Assembly: GCF_000024425.1 (NCBI RefSeq)
Contig: NC_013946.1
Location: forward strand, 1,178,001 to 1,242,000
Direction: 5' to 3'
Source: Meiothermus ruber DSM 1279
GTDB taxonomy: Bacteria > Deinococcota > Deinococci > Deinococcales > Thermaceae
DNA length: 64,000 bases
Below, one piece after another: positions 27,170-36,346 of the stretch (the stretch's first letter is position 1; the number at the start of each line of letters is the position of its first letter). Position numbers and translations under genes: made by a program. The notes below the pieces were generated by a model that saw nothing but the letters and a program-made list of their open reading frames with translations, ran no database searches and had not been told where the DNA came from.

Positions 27170-28387
27170 CTAGACGGGCTCGAGCAGCTTCAAACGCCGG
27201 CCCGCATATAGGGCCCAGGCATAGCAGATGGTGGCGACCACCATAGGCCCCACGTATCCCACGCGGTCGGCCAGCAAGCCGCCCAGCACCGGCGAGAAGG
27301 CCAGCAGCCCCACGATGGTGTTGGACAGGCCGATGTACGAGCTGCGCGCATCGGTGGGGGCCAGGTTCACCAGGTAGGTGGCGGTGCCCACCCCGATGGA
27401 AGAAAGGTAGGCGCCTTGAAGGGCAAAGACCAGCCAGAATGCGGTTTTGGGTAGTAGCAGGGCCAGCACCGGGGTTACCGCGCCCAGCGCGGCGCCGATC
27501 AGGATCAGGCTGCGGGAGCCGTAGCGCCTCGAGACCTGCACCCACAGCAGGTTGGAGAGCACCGAGGAGAGCGTGTAGACCATAAGATAGGTGCCAATCT
27601 CGCTTTTGTGTCCCAGCACCCGCACGGCATAAGCTGCGAAAAAAGGCTCGACCATACTGGCAATTGCCAGCAGCACACGCACCCGCAGGAACCGCCGGAA
27701 ATAGAAGTCGCGAAACGGCAGGCTGAGTGAGATGCGCTCGGTGCGGGTGTGGGTGTCGGGGGGTTCGTCTATCAGGCCGAACAGGTGCCAGCCGTAGGCA
27801 AAGGCCAGGGTGCCCAGGGTGAACAGGATGGCGTATGGGTAGGGGAAGGCCAAGGGTAGTTCGAGGATCAGGCGCACCAAAAAGCCAGCCCCAAAGGCCA
27901 GCAACCCTCCCACCAGGTTGCGCAGCGAGAACAGCCCACTGCGGCGCTCCATGGGGATGGTTTTGCCGATGGTTTCCCAGAAAGGCAGGCTCGAGAACCC
28001 GGTAAAAAGCCCGTTGAGGGCTAGGCCTGCCACAAACACCCACAAAAGCAGGTCGGGGCGATGGCCCAGAAAGAACCCGCCCAGGGCCACGATGCCCAGG
28101 CTGGCCACCCGCAGCAGGGCCATGCGACGGTACAGCGTGACCTTAATCGGCAGCCGGGCCACGTAAGGGGCCACGAAGACCTGCGGCACCATCGAACCGG
28201 CGTTGAGCAGGGCCGGCATCAGCCCGATGGCCCAGTTGGCCGCGCCCAGCTTGGCGGCAAAGGAGGCCAGCACAATGGAACCGTTAAAGAAAGCGTCGCC
28301 CAACAGCACAAACCAACCATTGAGCATCGCCAGACGGTAGTTGCGGTCTTTGAGGTCTAGAATATCGGTTGTGTCGTTTTTGGTCAT
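27170..28387 (-). CDS. Major facilitator superfamily transporter
   Basis: A 405-residue 12-span membrane protein. The N-terminus is polar (MTKNDTTDILDLKDRNYRLA) and then NGWFVLLGDAFFNGSIVLASFAAKLGA starts TM1; YRRMALLRVASLG follows TM2. It differs clearly from the MFS gene downstream, so this is not a recent duplication. Substrate unknown. Its first 17 bases overlap the start of the divergent gene at 28371. Confidence 0.83.
   Translation of the reverse strand: MTKNDTTDILDLKDRNYRLAMLNGWFVLLGDAFFNGSIVLASFAAKLGAANWAIGLMPALLNAGSMVPQVFVAPYVARLPIKVTLYRRMALLRVASLGIVALGGFFLGHRPDLLLWVFVAGLALNGLFTGFSSLPFWETIGKTIPMERRSGLFSLRNLVGGLLAFGAGFLVRLILELPLAFPYPYAILFTLGTLAFAYGWHLFGLIDEPPDTHTRTERISLSLPFRDFYFRRFLRVRVLLAIASMVEPFFAAYAVRVLGHKSEIGTYLMVYTLSSVLSNLLWVQVSRRYGSRSLILIGAALGAVTPVLALLLPKTAFWLVFALQGAYLSSIGVGTATYLVNLAPTDARSSYIGLSNTIVGLLAFSPVLGGLLADRVGYVGPMVVATICYAWALYAGRRLKLLEPV
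28358..28363 (+). promoter_or_regulatory. -10 box of the 28371 gene, inside the divergent MFS coding region
   Basis: TAGAAT lies 7 bases before the GTG at 28371, the spacing of the window's other leaderless starts. It lies within codons 9-10 of the opposite-strand MFS gene. Confidence 0.55.
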
Positions 28388-29357
28388 TCCTACGCTGGGC
28401 CCCTTTCATCTGTTGCACCCGCGCTACAACGGGGTGACGCTGCTGGAGCTGATTCGAGCCCATCAGCCCGAGCGGATTGTTCTGGCCTCGTACAGCCCGG
28501 AAGAGCTGGCAGCGCAAACTTGGCGCGACCAGAACGAGATCTCATTGTTTCATGTTTTGCCCTGGGCTGAAAGTATGGGCGTTGCGCTGGAGGCGCTCGA
28601 CCCCCAGGCCCCGCTCAGGTTCGAGGCCGAGCGGTTTCGCGAGGCCCTGCGCCAGTACCCCAAAGGGCAGCAGATTTTGCGCCAGGTGGAGCCGCTCGAG
28701 AACAACCTTAAATGGGTGCTGACCAACCCCCGCACCCCGGAGGATTTCGCCCAGGGGCCGGTGCTCGAGGCCCTGCGGGCCTACCACCAGGGCTATGGGG
28801 AGGTGTTTGGCGAAGGGCCCGCCACCGGCTTTCGGCGGGAGCGCATGGCCCAGGTGGCCGGGCGCCTGGCTGCCCTCGAGGGTTCCGTGGCGGTGCTGGT
28901 GGATGTGCTCGAGTATCCCTGGCTGCTTTGGGCCCTTCCAGCGGAGCGGGTGGTGCTTCCCGGCCACCACACCCCTACCGAGCTGGAGCGCCAGCGCAGC
29001 GTGCTGGATCGGGCCTGGCAACTGAACGAGTCGGACGACTGGGGGGTTCTATTGCAACAACTGCAGGAGGTGGAAGGCCCCGAGGCCCTGTACTGCGCGG
29101 CTCAGATTTATCTGGCGGCGGGCCAGCCCGAGGCGGCTTACCAGCTCATGGAGCAGCTCGTTCACACCGACTTCCAGCACCCCGCCTACCTACCGGGCTA
29201 CGCCCTGGCCCGCTACGGGCAGCTCGCCGACTGGATGGGCCGGCGCGACCAGGCCCTGCGCGCCTATAAGGCCGTGCTGGGGCTTTCCTGGGCACCCCAG
29301 GAAGCCCGGGAAATCGCCCTGGCCGGGCAGAAGACCCCTTTCAGGCTCGAGCGATAA
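28371..29357 (+). CDS. Protein of unknown function with a TPR-like C-terminal half
   Basis: A 328-residue soluble protein. The N-terminal half (LGPFHLLHPRYNGVTLLELI, ERIVLASYSPEEL) looks like a Rossmann-like domain that I cannot name. The C-terminal part (ALYCAAQIYLAAGQPEAAYQLMEQL, YALARYGQLADWMGRRDQALRAY) reads as two or three TPR-type helical repeats. The GTG at 28371 is chosen because TAGAAT sits 7 bases before it. The frame is open a further 10 codons upstream. Confidence 0.65.
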   Translation: MSFLVIPTLGPFHLLHPRYNGVTLLELIRAHQPERIVLASYSPEELAAQTWRDQNEISLFHVLPWAESMGVALEALDPQAPLRFEAERFREALRQYPKGQQILRQVEPLENNLKWVLTNPRTPEDFAQGPVLEALRAYHQGYGEVFGEGPATGFRRERMAQVAGRLAALEGSVAVLVDVLEYPWLLWALPAERVVLPGHHTPTELERQRSVLDRAWQLNESDDWGVLLQQLQEVEGPEALYCAAQIYLAAGQPEAAYQLMEQLVHTDFQHPAYLPGYALARYGQLADWMGRRDQALRAYKAVLGLSWAPQEAREIALAGQKTPFRLER

Positions 29358-29464
29358 GCACCCCACGGGAAGCTTTGTCTGGTTTATGGCAGGTTGAATT
29401 GCTGGAGGCCAAACCGAGGGGGTCTTGGGGCGCGCTTACGGCGGGGCCTTGGGCTTTCTGTTGC

Positions 29465-29938
29465 TCACGCCCCCAGCCGGCGCCAAAGCCTAGGGGCCCA
29501 GAACCCCCGCAGCCACATCTGGCCCGGTTGGGGCAGGCCCTCCAGCAGGGCCACCCCGCCTTTTTTGAAGGGAAAGGCGCGGCCCTCCTGGCGGCCAGTG
29601 ACCAGCCAGGCGCATAGCTCGCCGATCCAGGGTTCGTGCCCTACCAGGGCCACCGACGACCCTTGCAGGGTCTCGAGGAGCGCCATACTGGGCTCGGCGG
29701 CCAGGTAGGGGGTGACCTCGGTCTGGCCTTCCAGCAGCGGCACCAGCAGTTCGGCGGTCTGCACGGCCCGCAGCTTGGGGCTGTGGTAGAGGCGATCAAG
29801 TCGAACCCCCAGGCGCTTCAAGCCGCGCACCACCTCGGTAAACTTCTGGATGCCTTCCTCGGAGAGCGGGCGCTCGTCGTCGGTCTGGCCGGGCGCGGCC
29901 TCGAGCGCGATGGCATGGCGGATCAGGTAGAGCTTCAT
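29465..29938 (-). CDS. sixA: Phosphohistidine phosphatase SixA-like
   Basis: A 157-residue histidine phosphatase. MKLYLIRHAIA carries the catalytic RHA (R7, H8), YHSPKLRAVQTAELL the second motif, and VALVGHEPW the second histidine. SixA removes phosphate from histidine in phosphotransfer proteins. It begins 2 bases after the ppx stop, so the two genes are one unit and its role may instead be tied to phosphate metabolism. The ATG at 29938 replaces a longer frame that would overlap ppx. Confidence 0.85.
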   Translation of the reverse strand: MKLYLIRHAIALEAAPGQTDDERPLSEEGIQKFTEVVRGLKRLGVRLDRLYHSPKLRAVQTAELLVPLLEGQTEVTPYLAAEPSMALLETLQGSSVALVGHEPWIGELCAWLVTGRQEGRAFPFKKGGVALLEGLPQPGQMWLRGFWAPRLWRRLGA

Positions 29939-29940
29939 GG

Positions 29941-31449
29941 CTAGCCTCGAGGCCCCCATTCTACCAGCAGCTCGAGGCCGAAGGCTTGCCGGAAGAGTTT
30001 GGCTTGCTTGCGGGTCTCGGTGAGCTCGACCCAGGGCTCTTCCTGGGCCAGCAGGGTCAGGCGCACCTGCTGGCTGCCGATCTCCACTTCCAGCCCCTCC
30101 ACCCGCCCGACCCGGCTGCGCTCGAGGTACTCGCTGATGCGTAGGATGGCGGCCAGCCGCAGCAAGCGTTTGGTATCGCCATCCTGCAACACCGATTTGT
30201 AGGCCCCAGGCCGGGGTTCACCCTTGCGGTGGTAGCGCACCAGCAACCCCAGCAAGACCTGCTCGCGGTGGGTGAGGCCGGGGATGGCCGCGCTCATCAC
30301 CAGGTACTCGCCGTGCTTGTGGTGGTCGTAATAGCCGATGCTCATACCGATGTCGTGCAGCAGGGCGGCCTCGTCCAGGAGCTGCTCCTCGCTGGGGCCG
30401 TAGCCATGCAAAGGGGCCAGCAGCCGGAAGAGCAGGCGGCAGAAGTGGCGCACCCGGGCGGTGTGGCTAAAATCCTGGGGGTAGCGGGCAAACAGGTTGC
30501 GCACGTAGAACCCGCGCACATCGCTCAGCAGATGCGGAGCAGGTAGGAACTCCCGGTAGAAAGCCCCCTCCCGCACACCCTGGCCGGAGATCCACAGGCC
30601 GTCCAGGCCGGCTTCGCGCAGCACGGTGCGGTAGACCAGGGCTCCAGCCACAATCACATCGGCGCGGTCGGACTGCAGGCCCTCGAGCTGCCGCCGCTGC
30701 TCGAGGGTGCGCTGGGCCAGGATCTCCACCGCCTCCTCGAGCGCCTCGCGGGACAGAAAGTAGCCGTGCACCAGATCCAGCGGGTAGTCCCCCCGCCGCT
30801 GGGCCAGCTTGGCCAGGTTGCGCACCGTGCCGCCCATGGCGACCAGCGGCAGGGGGTTCTGGCGCACCTGGGCCAGCACCTCCTTCATCTCTTTGCGCAC
30901 AAAACGCTCGAGGTCTTCGATCTCCCCCTTTTTGGGCGGGTTCGACCCCAGAAACATCTCGGTCAGGCGCACCGCGCCCAGCGGATAGGCCCGTCCTTCG
31001 CGGTAGGCCCTAGCCTCCATAAGTGAAAGCTGGGCGCTGCCTCCGCCCAGATCCATCACCCAGGCATCCTGGAAGTTGAACGAGTTGGCCACTGCCAGCA
31101 CCCCGTAGCGGGCCTCGTCTTCGCCGGAAAGCACCTGCACCTGAAGCCCCAGCTTGCGCACCTCGCGCAGGAACTCCGGGCCATTCTCGGCGTCGCGGCT
31201 GGCGCTGGTAGCGATCACCCGCAGCTGGTCGAGGTCGGTGGCCTGGGCGAAATCGGCATAGAGTTTGAGGGCCGACAACGCCCGTTGCATTCCGCCTTCG
31301 CTCAGGCGGCCCTGGCGGGCCAGCCCCTCGCCCAGCCGGACGCTCTCGCGGATCTCGTCGATCAACCGGTAATGTTTACCCGGTTCGTAGGCGTACACCA
31401 CCAGCCGCGCGGTTCCCGATCCCAGATCTACAATGCCCAGTCGTTGCAC
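29941..31449 (-). CDS. ppx: Exopolyphosphatase/guanosine pentaphosphatase (Ppx/GppA)
   Basis: A 502-residue protein. The N-terminal ASKHA ATPase fold shows GIVDLGSGTARLVVY, VIATSASRDAENG, and MDLGGGSAQLSL; the C-terminal HD-type domain has LLDEAALLHDIGMSIGYYDHHKHG. It hydrolyses terminal phosphate from polyphosphate or pppGpp. The start is GTG at 31449, 6 bases after TACGAT (minus 31461-31456). Divergent from ppk with a 185-base gap. Confidence 0.9.
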   Translation of the reverse strand: MQRLGIVDLGSGTARLVVYAYEPGKHYRLIDEIRESVRLGEGLARQGRLSEGGMQRALSALKLYADFAQATDLDQLRVIATSASRDAENGPEFLREVRKLGLQVQVLSGEDEARYGVLAVANSFNFQDAWVMDLGGGSAQLSLMEARAYREGRAYPLGAVRLTEMFLGSNPPKKGEIEDLERFVRKEMKEVLAQVRQNPLPLVAMGGTVRNLAKLAQRRGDYPLDLVHGYFLSREALEEAVEILAQRTLEQRRQLEGLQSDRADVIVAGALVYRTVLREAGLDGLWISGQGVREGAFYREFLPAPHLLSDVRGFYVRNLFARYPQDFSHTARVRHFCRLLFRLLAPLHGYGPSEEQLLDEAALLHDIGMSIGYYDHHKHGEYLVMSAAIPGLTHREQVLLGLLVRYHRKGEPRPGAYKSVLQDGDTKRLLRLAAILRISEYLERSRVGRVEGLEVEIGSQQVRLTLLAQEEPWVELTETRKQAKLFRQAFGLELLVEWGPRG

Positions 31450-31634
31450 CGTCCCATCGTAGGGCCTGCGCGCCGCGGGCTCAAGCTGGGCGGGGTGCAC
31501 GCCCGTAGTTGACCCCAGCCCCGTCAGGATAGCATCAGCCCTGGCCGTGACCGTTGGTCGTGGTTGTTTTTATTCCGGTGAGCCGCCCTTACTTCTTTTC
31601 AGCCCTCTTTGCGGGAGGATAAACTCAGGCCAGG

Positions 31635-33590
31635 GTGAAAAAAAATAAAAGCAAAAAGCAAGCCTTACCGTTTCCTGACAAAGTCCCCCAAGACTTGGAC
31701 GGGATGTCCAAACCGCACAGCCCCCGCTACGTGGCCGCCCAGGTCAGCCAGGAGGCGAGCTGGCTTTCCTTCAACCGGCGGGTTTTGGAGCAGACCCGGC
31801 GGCCCGACTTCCCGCTGCTCGAGCGGCTGCGTTTTTTGGGAATATGGGCCTCGAACCTCGACGAGTTTTTCTCCGCCCGAATTTCACGGGCTTTTGCCGA
31901 GGAGCGAGGAACCCCGGGCTATCGAGAATTGATGAAAGAAGCCCTGGATCAGGCCGAAGAGGCTGGCCGGCTCTATCTGGAATTCCTTAAGGCGCTAGAA
32001 GGCCAGGGCATCCACATCCTCGAGCCCTCCCAGCTCACCAAGGCTGAAAAGCAGTATTTCGGGGCCTACTTAGCCGAGGAGGTGGCCCCCCTTACCGACC
32101 TGATCCGGCCCGAGGCCATCCCCGAGCTGGCCAGCCAGGCACTCTACTTTGCCGCTGGCGAGGGGTCGTTGCAGCACCTGATCCGACTACCCGAGAGCGT
32201 GCCCCGGCTGCTGGAAGTACCCGGACGCGAGGGGGGCTTCGTGCGCCTGGGTGCGCTGGTGCGTATGCGCAGCGACCTGTTTCTGCCCGCCAACCAAAAG
32301 CTGCCGCTTTTTGAGTTTCGCCTGATCCGGCTGGCCCAGCTGGCCCGTTCCCGCGCCGACTGGGACGAGCTGCCCGAGGCCCTCGAGGCCCGCCTGGACG
32401 GGCAGGTGAGCCACCTCGAGGTCGAGGAAGACTTTCCTGCGCAGTGGGCCGAGACCATCCGCGCAGCCCTGGCGCTGGAGCCCTGGGAGCTGTTCCGCCT
32501 GGCCCCGCCCCTCGACCTGAGCTTTGTGAGTATCATCGTTGCGCGAGGCCCGGCCAGCGAGAAGTTCAAACCCATTACCATCGAAAAACCCAAAGGTTTT
32601 GCCAAAGACCCCTTCGCTTACCTGAACCGCCGCGATCTGCTGCTCTATCATCCCTTCGAGGACTACGGCGCGGTGGAGGCTTTTGCGCAGATGGCCGCCC
32701 AGGACCCCAAGGTGGAGGCTGTGCGGGCCACCCTGTACCGCATTGGCGAGGAGAACGGCATCGCCCAGTCGCTCATTCAGGCGGCCCGGGCCGGGAAGGA
32801 TGTGGCGGTGCTCCTGGAGGGCCGGGCCCGCTTCGACGAGCTGGCCAACCTCGAGTGGAGCCTGCGCTTTGCTGGGGCAGGGGTGCGGGTGCTGCCCCTG
32901 CCCAGCAAAAAGGTGCATGCCAAGGCCCTCTATGTGCGCCGGGCCGGGCAGGCCTATGTGCACCTGGGCACCGGCAACTACAACCCCCTCAACGGGCGAC
33001 TCTACACCGACCTTTCGCTCTTTACCGCCCACCCCGAGCTAACCGCGGATGTGTGGGCCTTTTTCTCGGCCCTGGAGCAGCGCCAGGCCCCGGTGCTGAC
33101 CACCCTGCGGACAGGCCCCGGTATCCGCGACCTGCTCCTGGAAAACATCCAGGCCGAAGCCCACAAGAAGGGTGAGATCATCCTGAAGTTCAACCACCTC
33201 ACCGACCCCCCCATCCTCCAGGCCCTTGAGGAGGCGCTGAACCGCGGGGCCAAGGTGCACCTGATTGTCCGCAGCACCCTCACGGCCCTCTGGGAAGGGC
33301 TGGAAGTTAAGAGCCTGGTGGGTCGCTTTCTGGAGCACGCCCGCGTGGCCGCTTTCAAAAACAAGGGCAAGTGGCGGGTCTGGGCGGGTAGCGCTGACGC
33401 CATGCCACGCAACCTCGACCGCCGCTACGAGCTGTTTTTCCCCATCCTGGATGCCCGCGCCAAGCGCAAGGTGCTGGAGATTCTGCAGGCCCAGATTTTA
33501 GACGACCGCAACAGCTTTATCCTGACCCCCCGTGGGCAGGAGCGGCGCTGGGGAGGGAAGCGGGACGGGCAGCGGCTGGGTAAGCCCTAA
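31635..33590 (+). CDS. ppk: Polyphosphate kinase 1
   Basis: A 651-residue PPK1. It has the N-terminal helical domain (WLSFNRRVLEQ, SNLDEFFSARIS), the middle PDFPLLERL region, the catalytic histidine in KKVHAKALYV (H428) and a second conserved region with RYELFFPILD. It transfers the ATP gamma-phosphate reversibly to polyphosphate. The GTG start follows TAAACT by 9 bases. Its stop is 4 bases from the convergent fbpC stop. The N-terminal 30 residues (KKNKSKKQ...) are a basic extension. Confidence 0.95.
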   Translation: MKKNKSKKQALPFPDKVPQDLDGMSKPHSPRYVAAQVSQEASWLSFNRRVLEQTRRPDFPLLERLRFLGIWASNLDEFFSARISRAFAEERGTPGYRELMKEALDQAEEAGRLYLEFLKALEGQGIHILEPSQLTKAEKQYFGAYLAEEVAPLTDLIRPEAIPELASQALYFAAGEGSLQHLIRLPESVPRLLEVPGREGGFVRLGALVRMRSDLFLPANQKLPLFEFRLIRLAQLARSRADWDELPEALEARLDGQVSHLEVEEDFPAQWAETIRAALALEPWELFRLAPPLDLSFVSIIVARGPASEKFKPITIEKPKGFAKDPFAYLNRRDLLLYHPFEDYGAVEAFAQMAAQDPKVEAVRATLYRIGEENGIAQSLIQAARAGKDVAVLLEGRARFDELANLEWSLRFAGAGVRVLPLPSKKVHAKALYVRRAGQAYVHLGTGNYNPLNGRLYTDLSLFTAHPELTADVWAFFSALEQRQAPVLTTLRTGPGIRDLLLENIQAEAHKKGEIILKFNHLTDPPILQALEEALNRGAKVHLIVRSTLTALWEGLEVKSLVGRFLEHARVAAFKNKGKWRVWAGSADAMPRNLDRRYELFFPILDARAKRKVLEILQAQILDDRNSFILTPRGQERRWGGKRDGQRLGKP

Positions 33591-33594
33591 AATT

Positions 33595-34572
33595 CTAGCG
33601 GTTGGTCTCGAATACCCTGAGTCGGCCCGTAGGCGATAGCCGAACCTCTTCCCCCGGCTCGGCTTGCAGCTTCACCACTGCTTCTCCTATGCCCAGGTTC
33701 ACCCGGCACAGCCGCTCACCCCGGCCACCATACACCGCCAGCACCTTGGCCGGAAACCCTTCTGGCTCTGGCCTCAAGTCCTCGTAGCGGAAGGCCAGCA
33801 GGCCCGACCCGCTTTGCAGCCCCTCCACCGCCCAGGCCAGGCCGTTGAGCTGTACCCAACCGTTTTGAACCTGTACCGGCAGCAGGTTCAAGCGCCCGAA
33901 GGCCCGCGCCGCCGAGAGGGTCTGGGGCTGGGTGTACACCTGGGTAGGGGTATCCACCTGCACGATACGCCCCCCCTCCATCACCGCCACCCGGTCGGCC
34001 ACTGCGAGGGCCTCGTCGGGGTCGTGGGTGACGTGCAGGGCGCTCACGTGCTCGGCCCGCAGCAGCGAGGCCACCTCGAGCCGCAACTCCTCGCGCAGCA
34101 CCGGGTCGAGGGCCGAGTAGGGCTCGTCTAACAGCAGCAACCGCGGCTTGGCGGCCAGCGCTCGAGCCAGGGCCACCCGCTGCTTCTGCCCGCCGGAAAG
34201 CTGGTGCGGCTTGCGGGCGTCCAGCCCGGCCAGGCCCACCCGCTCGAGCAGGTGGTGGGCGGCTTCCCGGTTGGGCTTTTTCATAACCAGCAGCAGGTGT
34301 TCCAGCGCGCTCAGGTGCGGCCACAGGGCATGATCCTGAAACACATAGGCCAGGCCGCGCTGCTCCGGGGGGTGGTGGGTGACCTCCTCCGGGCCCAGAA
34401 AGATGCGGCCGGTGTCGGGCTTTAGCAGCCCTGCCACCAGGTTCAGCAGGGTGGTCTTGCCTGAGCCGGAAGCCCCCAGCACCGCCATAATCTCGCCGGG
34501 GGCGAGCTCGAGGGTGACCTCGAACACCCCCGCCTTGCCAAAGTTCTTGGATACGTGTTCTAGTCGCAGCAT
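33595..34572 (-). CDS. fbpC: Iron(III) ABC transporter ATP-binding protein
   Basis: A 325-residue ABC ATPase: Walker [10 protein letters not shown] (33-41), Q-loop, signature [15 protein letters not shown], Walker [13 protein letters not shown], and a C-terminal TOBE-like domain (about 230-325). It powers ferric iron import with the permease and binding protein encoded upstream. It starts 39 bases after the permease stop. Confidence 0.88.
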   Translation of the reverse strand: MLRLEHVSKNFGKAGVFEVTLELAPGEIMAVLGASGSGKTTLLNLVAGLLKPDTGRIFLGPEEVTHHPPEQRGLAYVFQDHALWPHLSALEHLLLVMKKPNREAAHHLLERVGLAGLDARKPHQLSGGQKQRVALARALAAKPRLLLLDEPYSALDPVLREELRLEVASLLRAEHVSALHVTHDPDEALAVADRVAVMEGGRIVQVDTPTQVYTQPQTLSAARAFGRLNLLPVQVQNGWVQLNGLAWAVEGLQSGSGLLAFRYEDLRPEPEGFPAKVLAVYGGRGERLCRVNLGIGEAVVKLQAEPGEEVRLSPTGRLRVFETNR

Positions 34573-34611
34573 AGCATGGGCCCAGAGAATATCTGCACAG
34601 GGTCGGGGGGC

Positions 34612-36093
34612 TTACCCCACCACCCCCCGGCGCGGAACCAACAGCAGCAGCAGCGATAAGGCCATCAGCATCAGCCCGATGGCGGCGGCCTCGCGGAACA
34701 GCCCGCCGTTCAGGGCCGAGAGTACCGCCACCCCCAGGGTCTCGCTGCCGGGTGCATACAGCATGGCCGACAGGGTGAGTTCGGCCAGGCACAGGGGCAG
34801 CACCAAAAACACCCCTGCCGCCAGGTAGGGCCGCAACAGGGGGAAGCCAATCTTCCACCAGGCCCACCCGGGCCGCAGGCCAAACAGCCTGCCCACCCCC
34901 ACCAGCCGCTCGATGCCCGCCTCCAGCCCCGCCTCGATGGCGCGCAGCATGAGTGCGGCGAAGTTGAGCAGATAGGCCAGCAGCAGAATCCAGGGGGTGG
35001 CATAGAGCGGGGTGGGGGCCAGCAGCAGGATGAGCCCAACGGCCAGCAGGGTTCCGGGCAGCAGGTAGTGCATATCCAGCACCTGCCGCAGGCGCTGCAT
35101 GGCCCTGCGTTGGGGAGCCATCAGCAGCCCCAGCAACAGCAACAACCCTGTGGCCAGCAGGGCCAGCAGCACCGAGTTGGTCAACCCCTGTCGCACCAGG
35201 GGTAATTCCCAGGCTGTAGCAAAGGCCGGCTGGAATTCCCCCGTAAAAGTATTGAACAAAGCCCGGCGCAGCAGGCCCACCAGCGGGAAGACCACCGCCG
35301 CCAGCGCGAACAGTCCAAAGCCAATCCGGGCCGCCCATACCAGCCTGGGGCGCAGCGGCCGGGGGGAGGGCTCGCCGCTGGGCTGGCTCGAGAGCAGCAA
35401 GGCCGGAACTGCCAGCAGCCCCAACAGCAGCCCGATGGCCGCCGCCTCGCCCAGGGGGTCGGGGCTGGCGGGGGAGAAGAGCCGCGCATAGGCCAGGGTT
35501 GGCAGCGTGTAGACCTGTGCTGGCAGCCCCAGCACCGCCGGAACCCCAAAGTTGCCCAGCAAAGTCAGGTACAGCGCCCCGAAGGCGGCGATCAGGGCCG
35601 GGAACAAGGGGGGCACCAGCGCCCGCACCCGCTGCCAGCCCGTCACGCCATGCACCTCGCAGGCTACCAGTAGCGGGGCCAGCTTCGATTCCAGGGCCGG
35701 GCGCAACAGCAGATAGGCCACCGGTGCGTAGTGGGCCGTCCAGGCCAGCAGGATGCCGCCCACCCCGTAGGGTTGCAGGCCCACCAGCTGCAAAGCGTAC
35801 AAAAAGCCCAGCGCCCCCACAAAAGGCGGTACCAGGTAGGCAGGCAGCAGCAACGCGTCCCAACCAGAATGCAGCCGTGCCCGGAAGGCCAGCCAGGCCA
35901 GCCCGCCCCCCACCCCCAGGCAAAGCAAACTTCCCAGCAAGGCCAGCAGCAACGAGACCCCGGCCAGGTCGAGCACCCTGGGCAGAATGGCCACATCCCC
36001 CAACCCCCGCCAGGCCAGCACCAGCAGGGGCAGCGCCACCCCCAACGATAGGAGCAGCCAGGGTGTGGCAGTGGCAAGGCGATGAGGACTCAT
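34612..36093 (-). CDS. fbpB: Iron(III) ABC transporter permease (fused two-domain type)
   Basis: A 493-residue membrane protein with about 12 spans, made of two tandem binding-protein-dependent permease units, each with an EAA-like loop (LRPALESKLAPLLVACEVHG and EAGLEAGIERLVGVGRL). This is the FbpB/AfuB organisation. A TATACC box ends 6 bases before the ATG. Placed between fbpA and fbpC. Confidence 0.88.
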   Translation of the reverse strand: MSPHRLATATPWLLLSLGVALPLLVLAWRGLGDVAILPRVLDLAGVSLLLALLGSLLCLGVGGGLAWLAFRARLHSGWDALLLPAYLVPPFVGALGFLYALQLVGLQPYGVGGILLAWTAHYAPVAYLLLRPALESKLAPLLVACEVHGVTGWQRVRALVPPLFPALIAAFGALYLTLLGNFGVPAVLGLPAQVYTLPTLAYARLFSPASPDPLGEAAAIGLLLGLLAVPALLLSSQPSGEPSPRPLRPRLVWAARIGFGLFALAAVVFPLVGLLRRALFNTFTGEFQPAFATAWELPLVRQGLTNSVLLALLATGLLLLLGLLMAPQRRAMQRLRQVLDMHYLLPGTLLAVGLILLLAPTPLYATPWILLLAYLLNFAALMLRAIEAGLEAGIERLVGVGRLFGLRPGWAWWKIGFPLLRPYLAAGVFLVLPLCLAELTLSAMLYAPGSETLGVAVLSALNGGLFREAAAIGLMLMALSLLLLLVPRRGVVG

Positions 36094-36283
36094 CCGCAGG
36101 GTATAGTACCGCTACTGGTGGGGGTTTACACAGTTCCCGATATTCTCGTGTTCTTCACAGGTTCTACCCTGATGGCAACCGCCCTGTTTTGAGGGAGGGC
36201 CTTGACCCTTGGGTGATGCCATCTTGGCGAAGGGCGAGCTACCCGGACCGAATGCTTGCGTTATCGAAGCCAATGGATACGAG

Positions 36284-36312
36284 GCGTTCCCTTAGCATGC
36301 TGAAGAGAACGC
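36284..36312 (-). other. Hairpin in the fbpA-fbpB spacer
   Basis: GCGTTC (36284-36289) pairs with GAACGC (36307-36312), with inner pairing around AGCATGCT. The 253-base spacer 36094-36346 has no gene I can support. Such hairpins commonly stabilise the binding-protein mRNA and lower permease expression; that role is inferred. Confidence 0.45.
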
Positions 36313-36346
36313 TCCAGACCGCCGCCTTACCTTCACTACCCGGCAC

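Noticed and set aside
26499-28043. 514-residue minus-strand ORF across two MFS genes
   Set aside because: It is a shifted frame of the two transporters with no hydrophobic or family pattern.
33716-35923. 735-residue minus-strand ORF
   Set aside because: It is out of frame with fbpC and fbpB and made of A/G/P/R-rich sequence; the two real genes explain the region.
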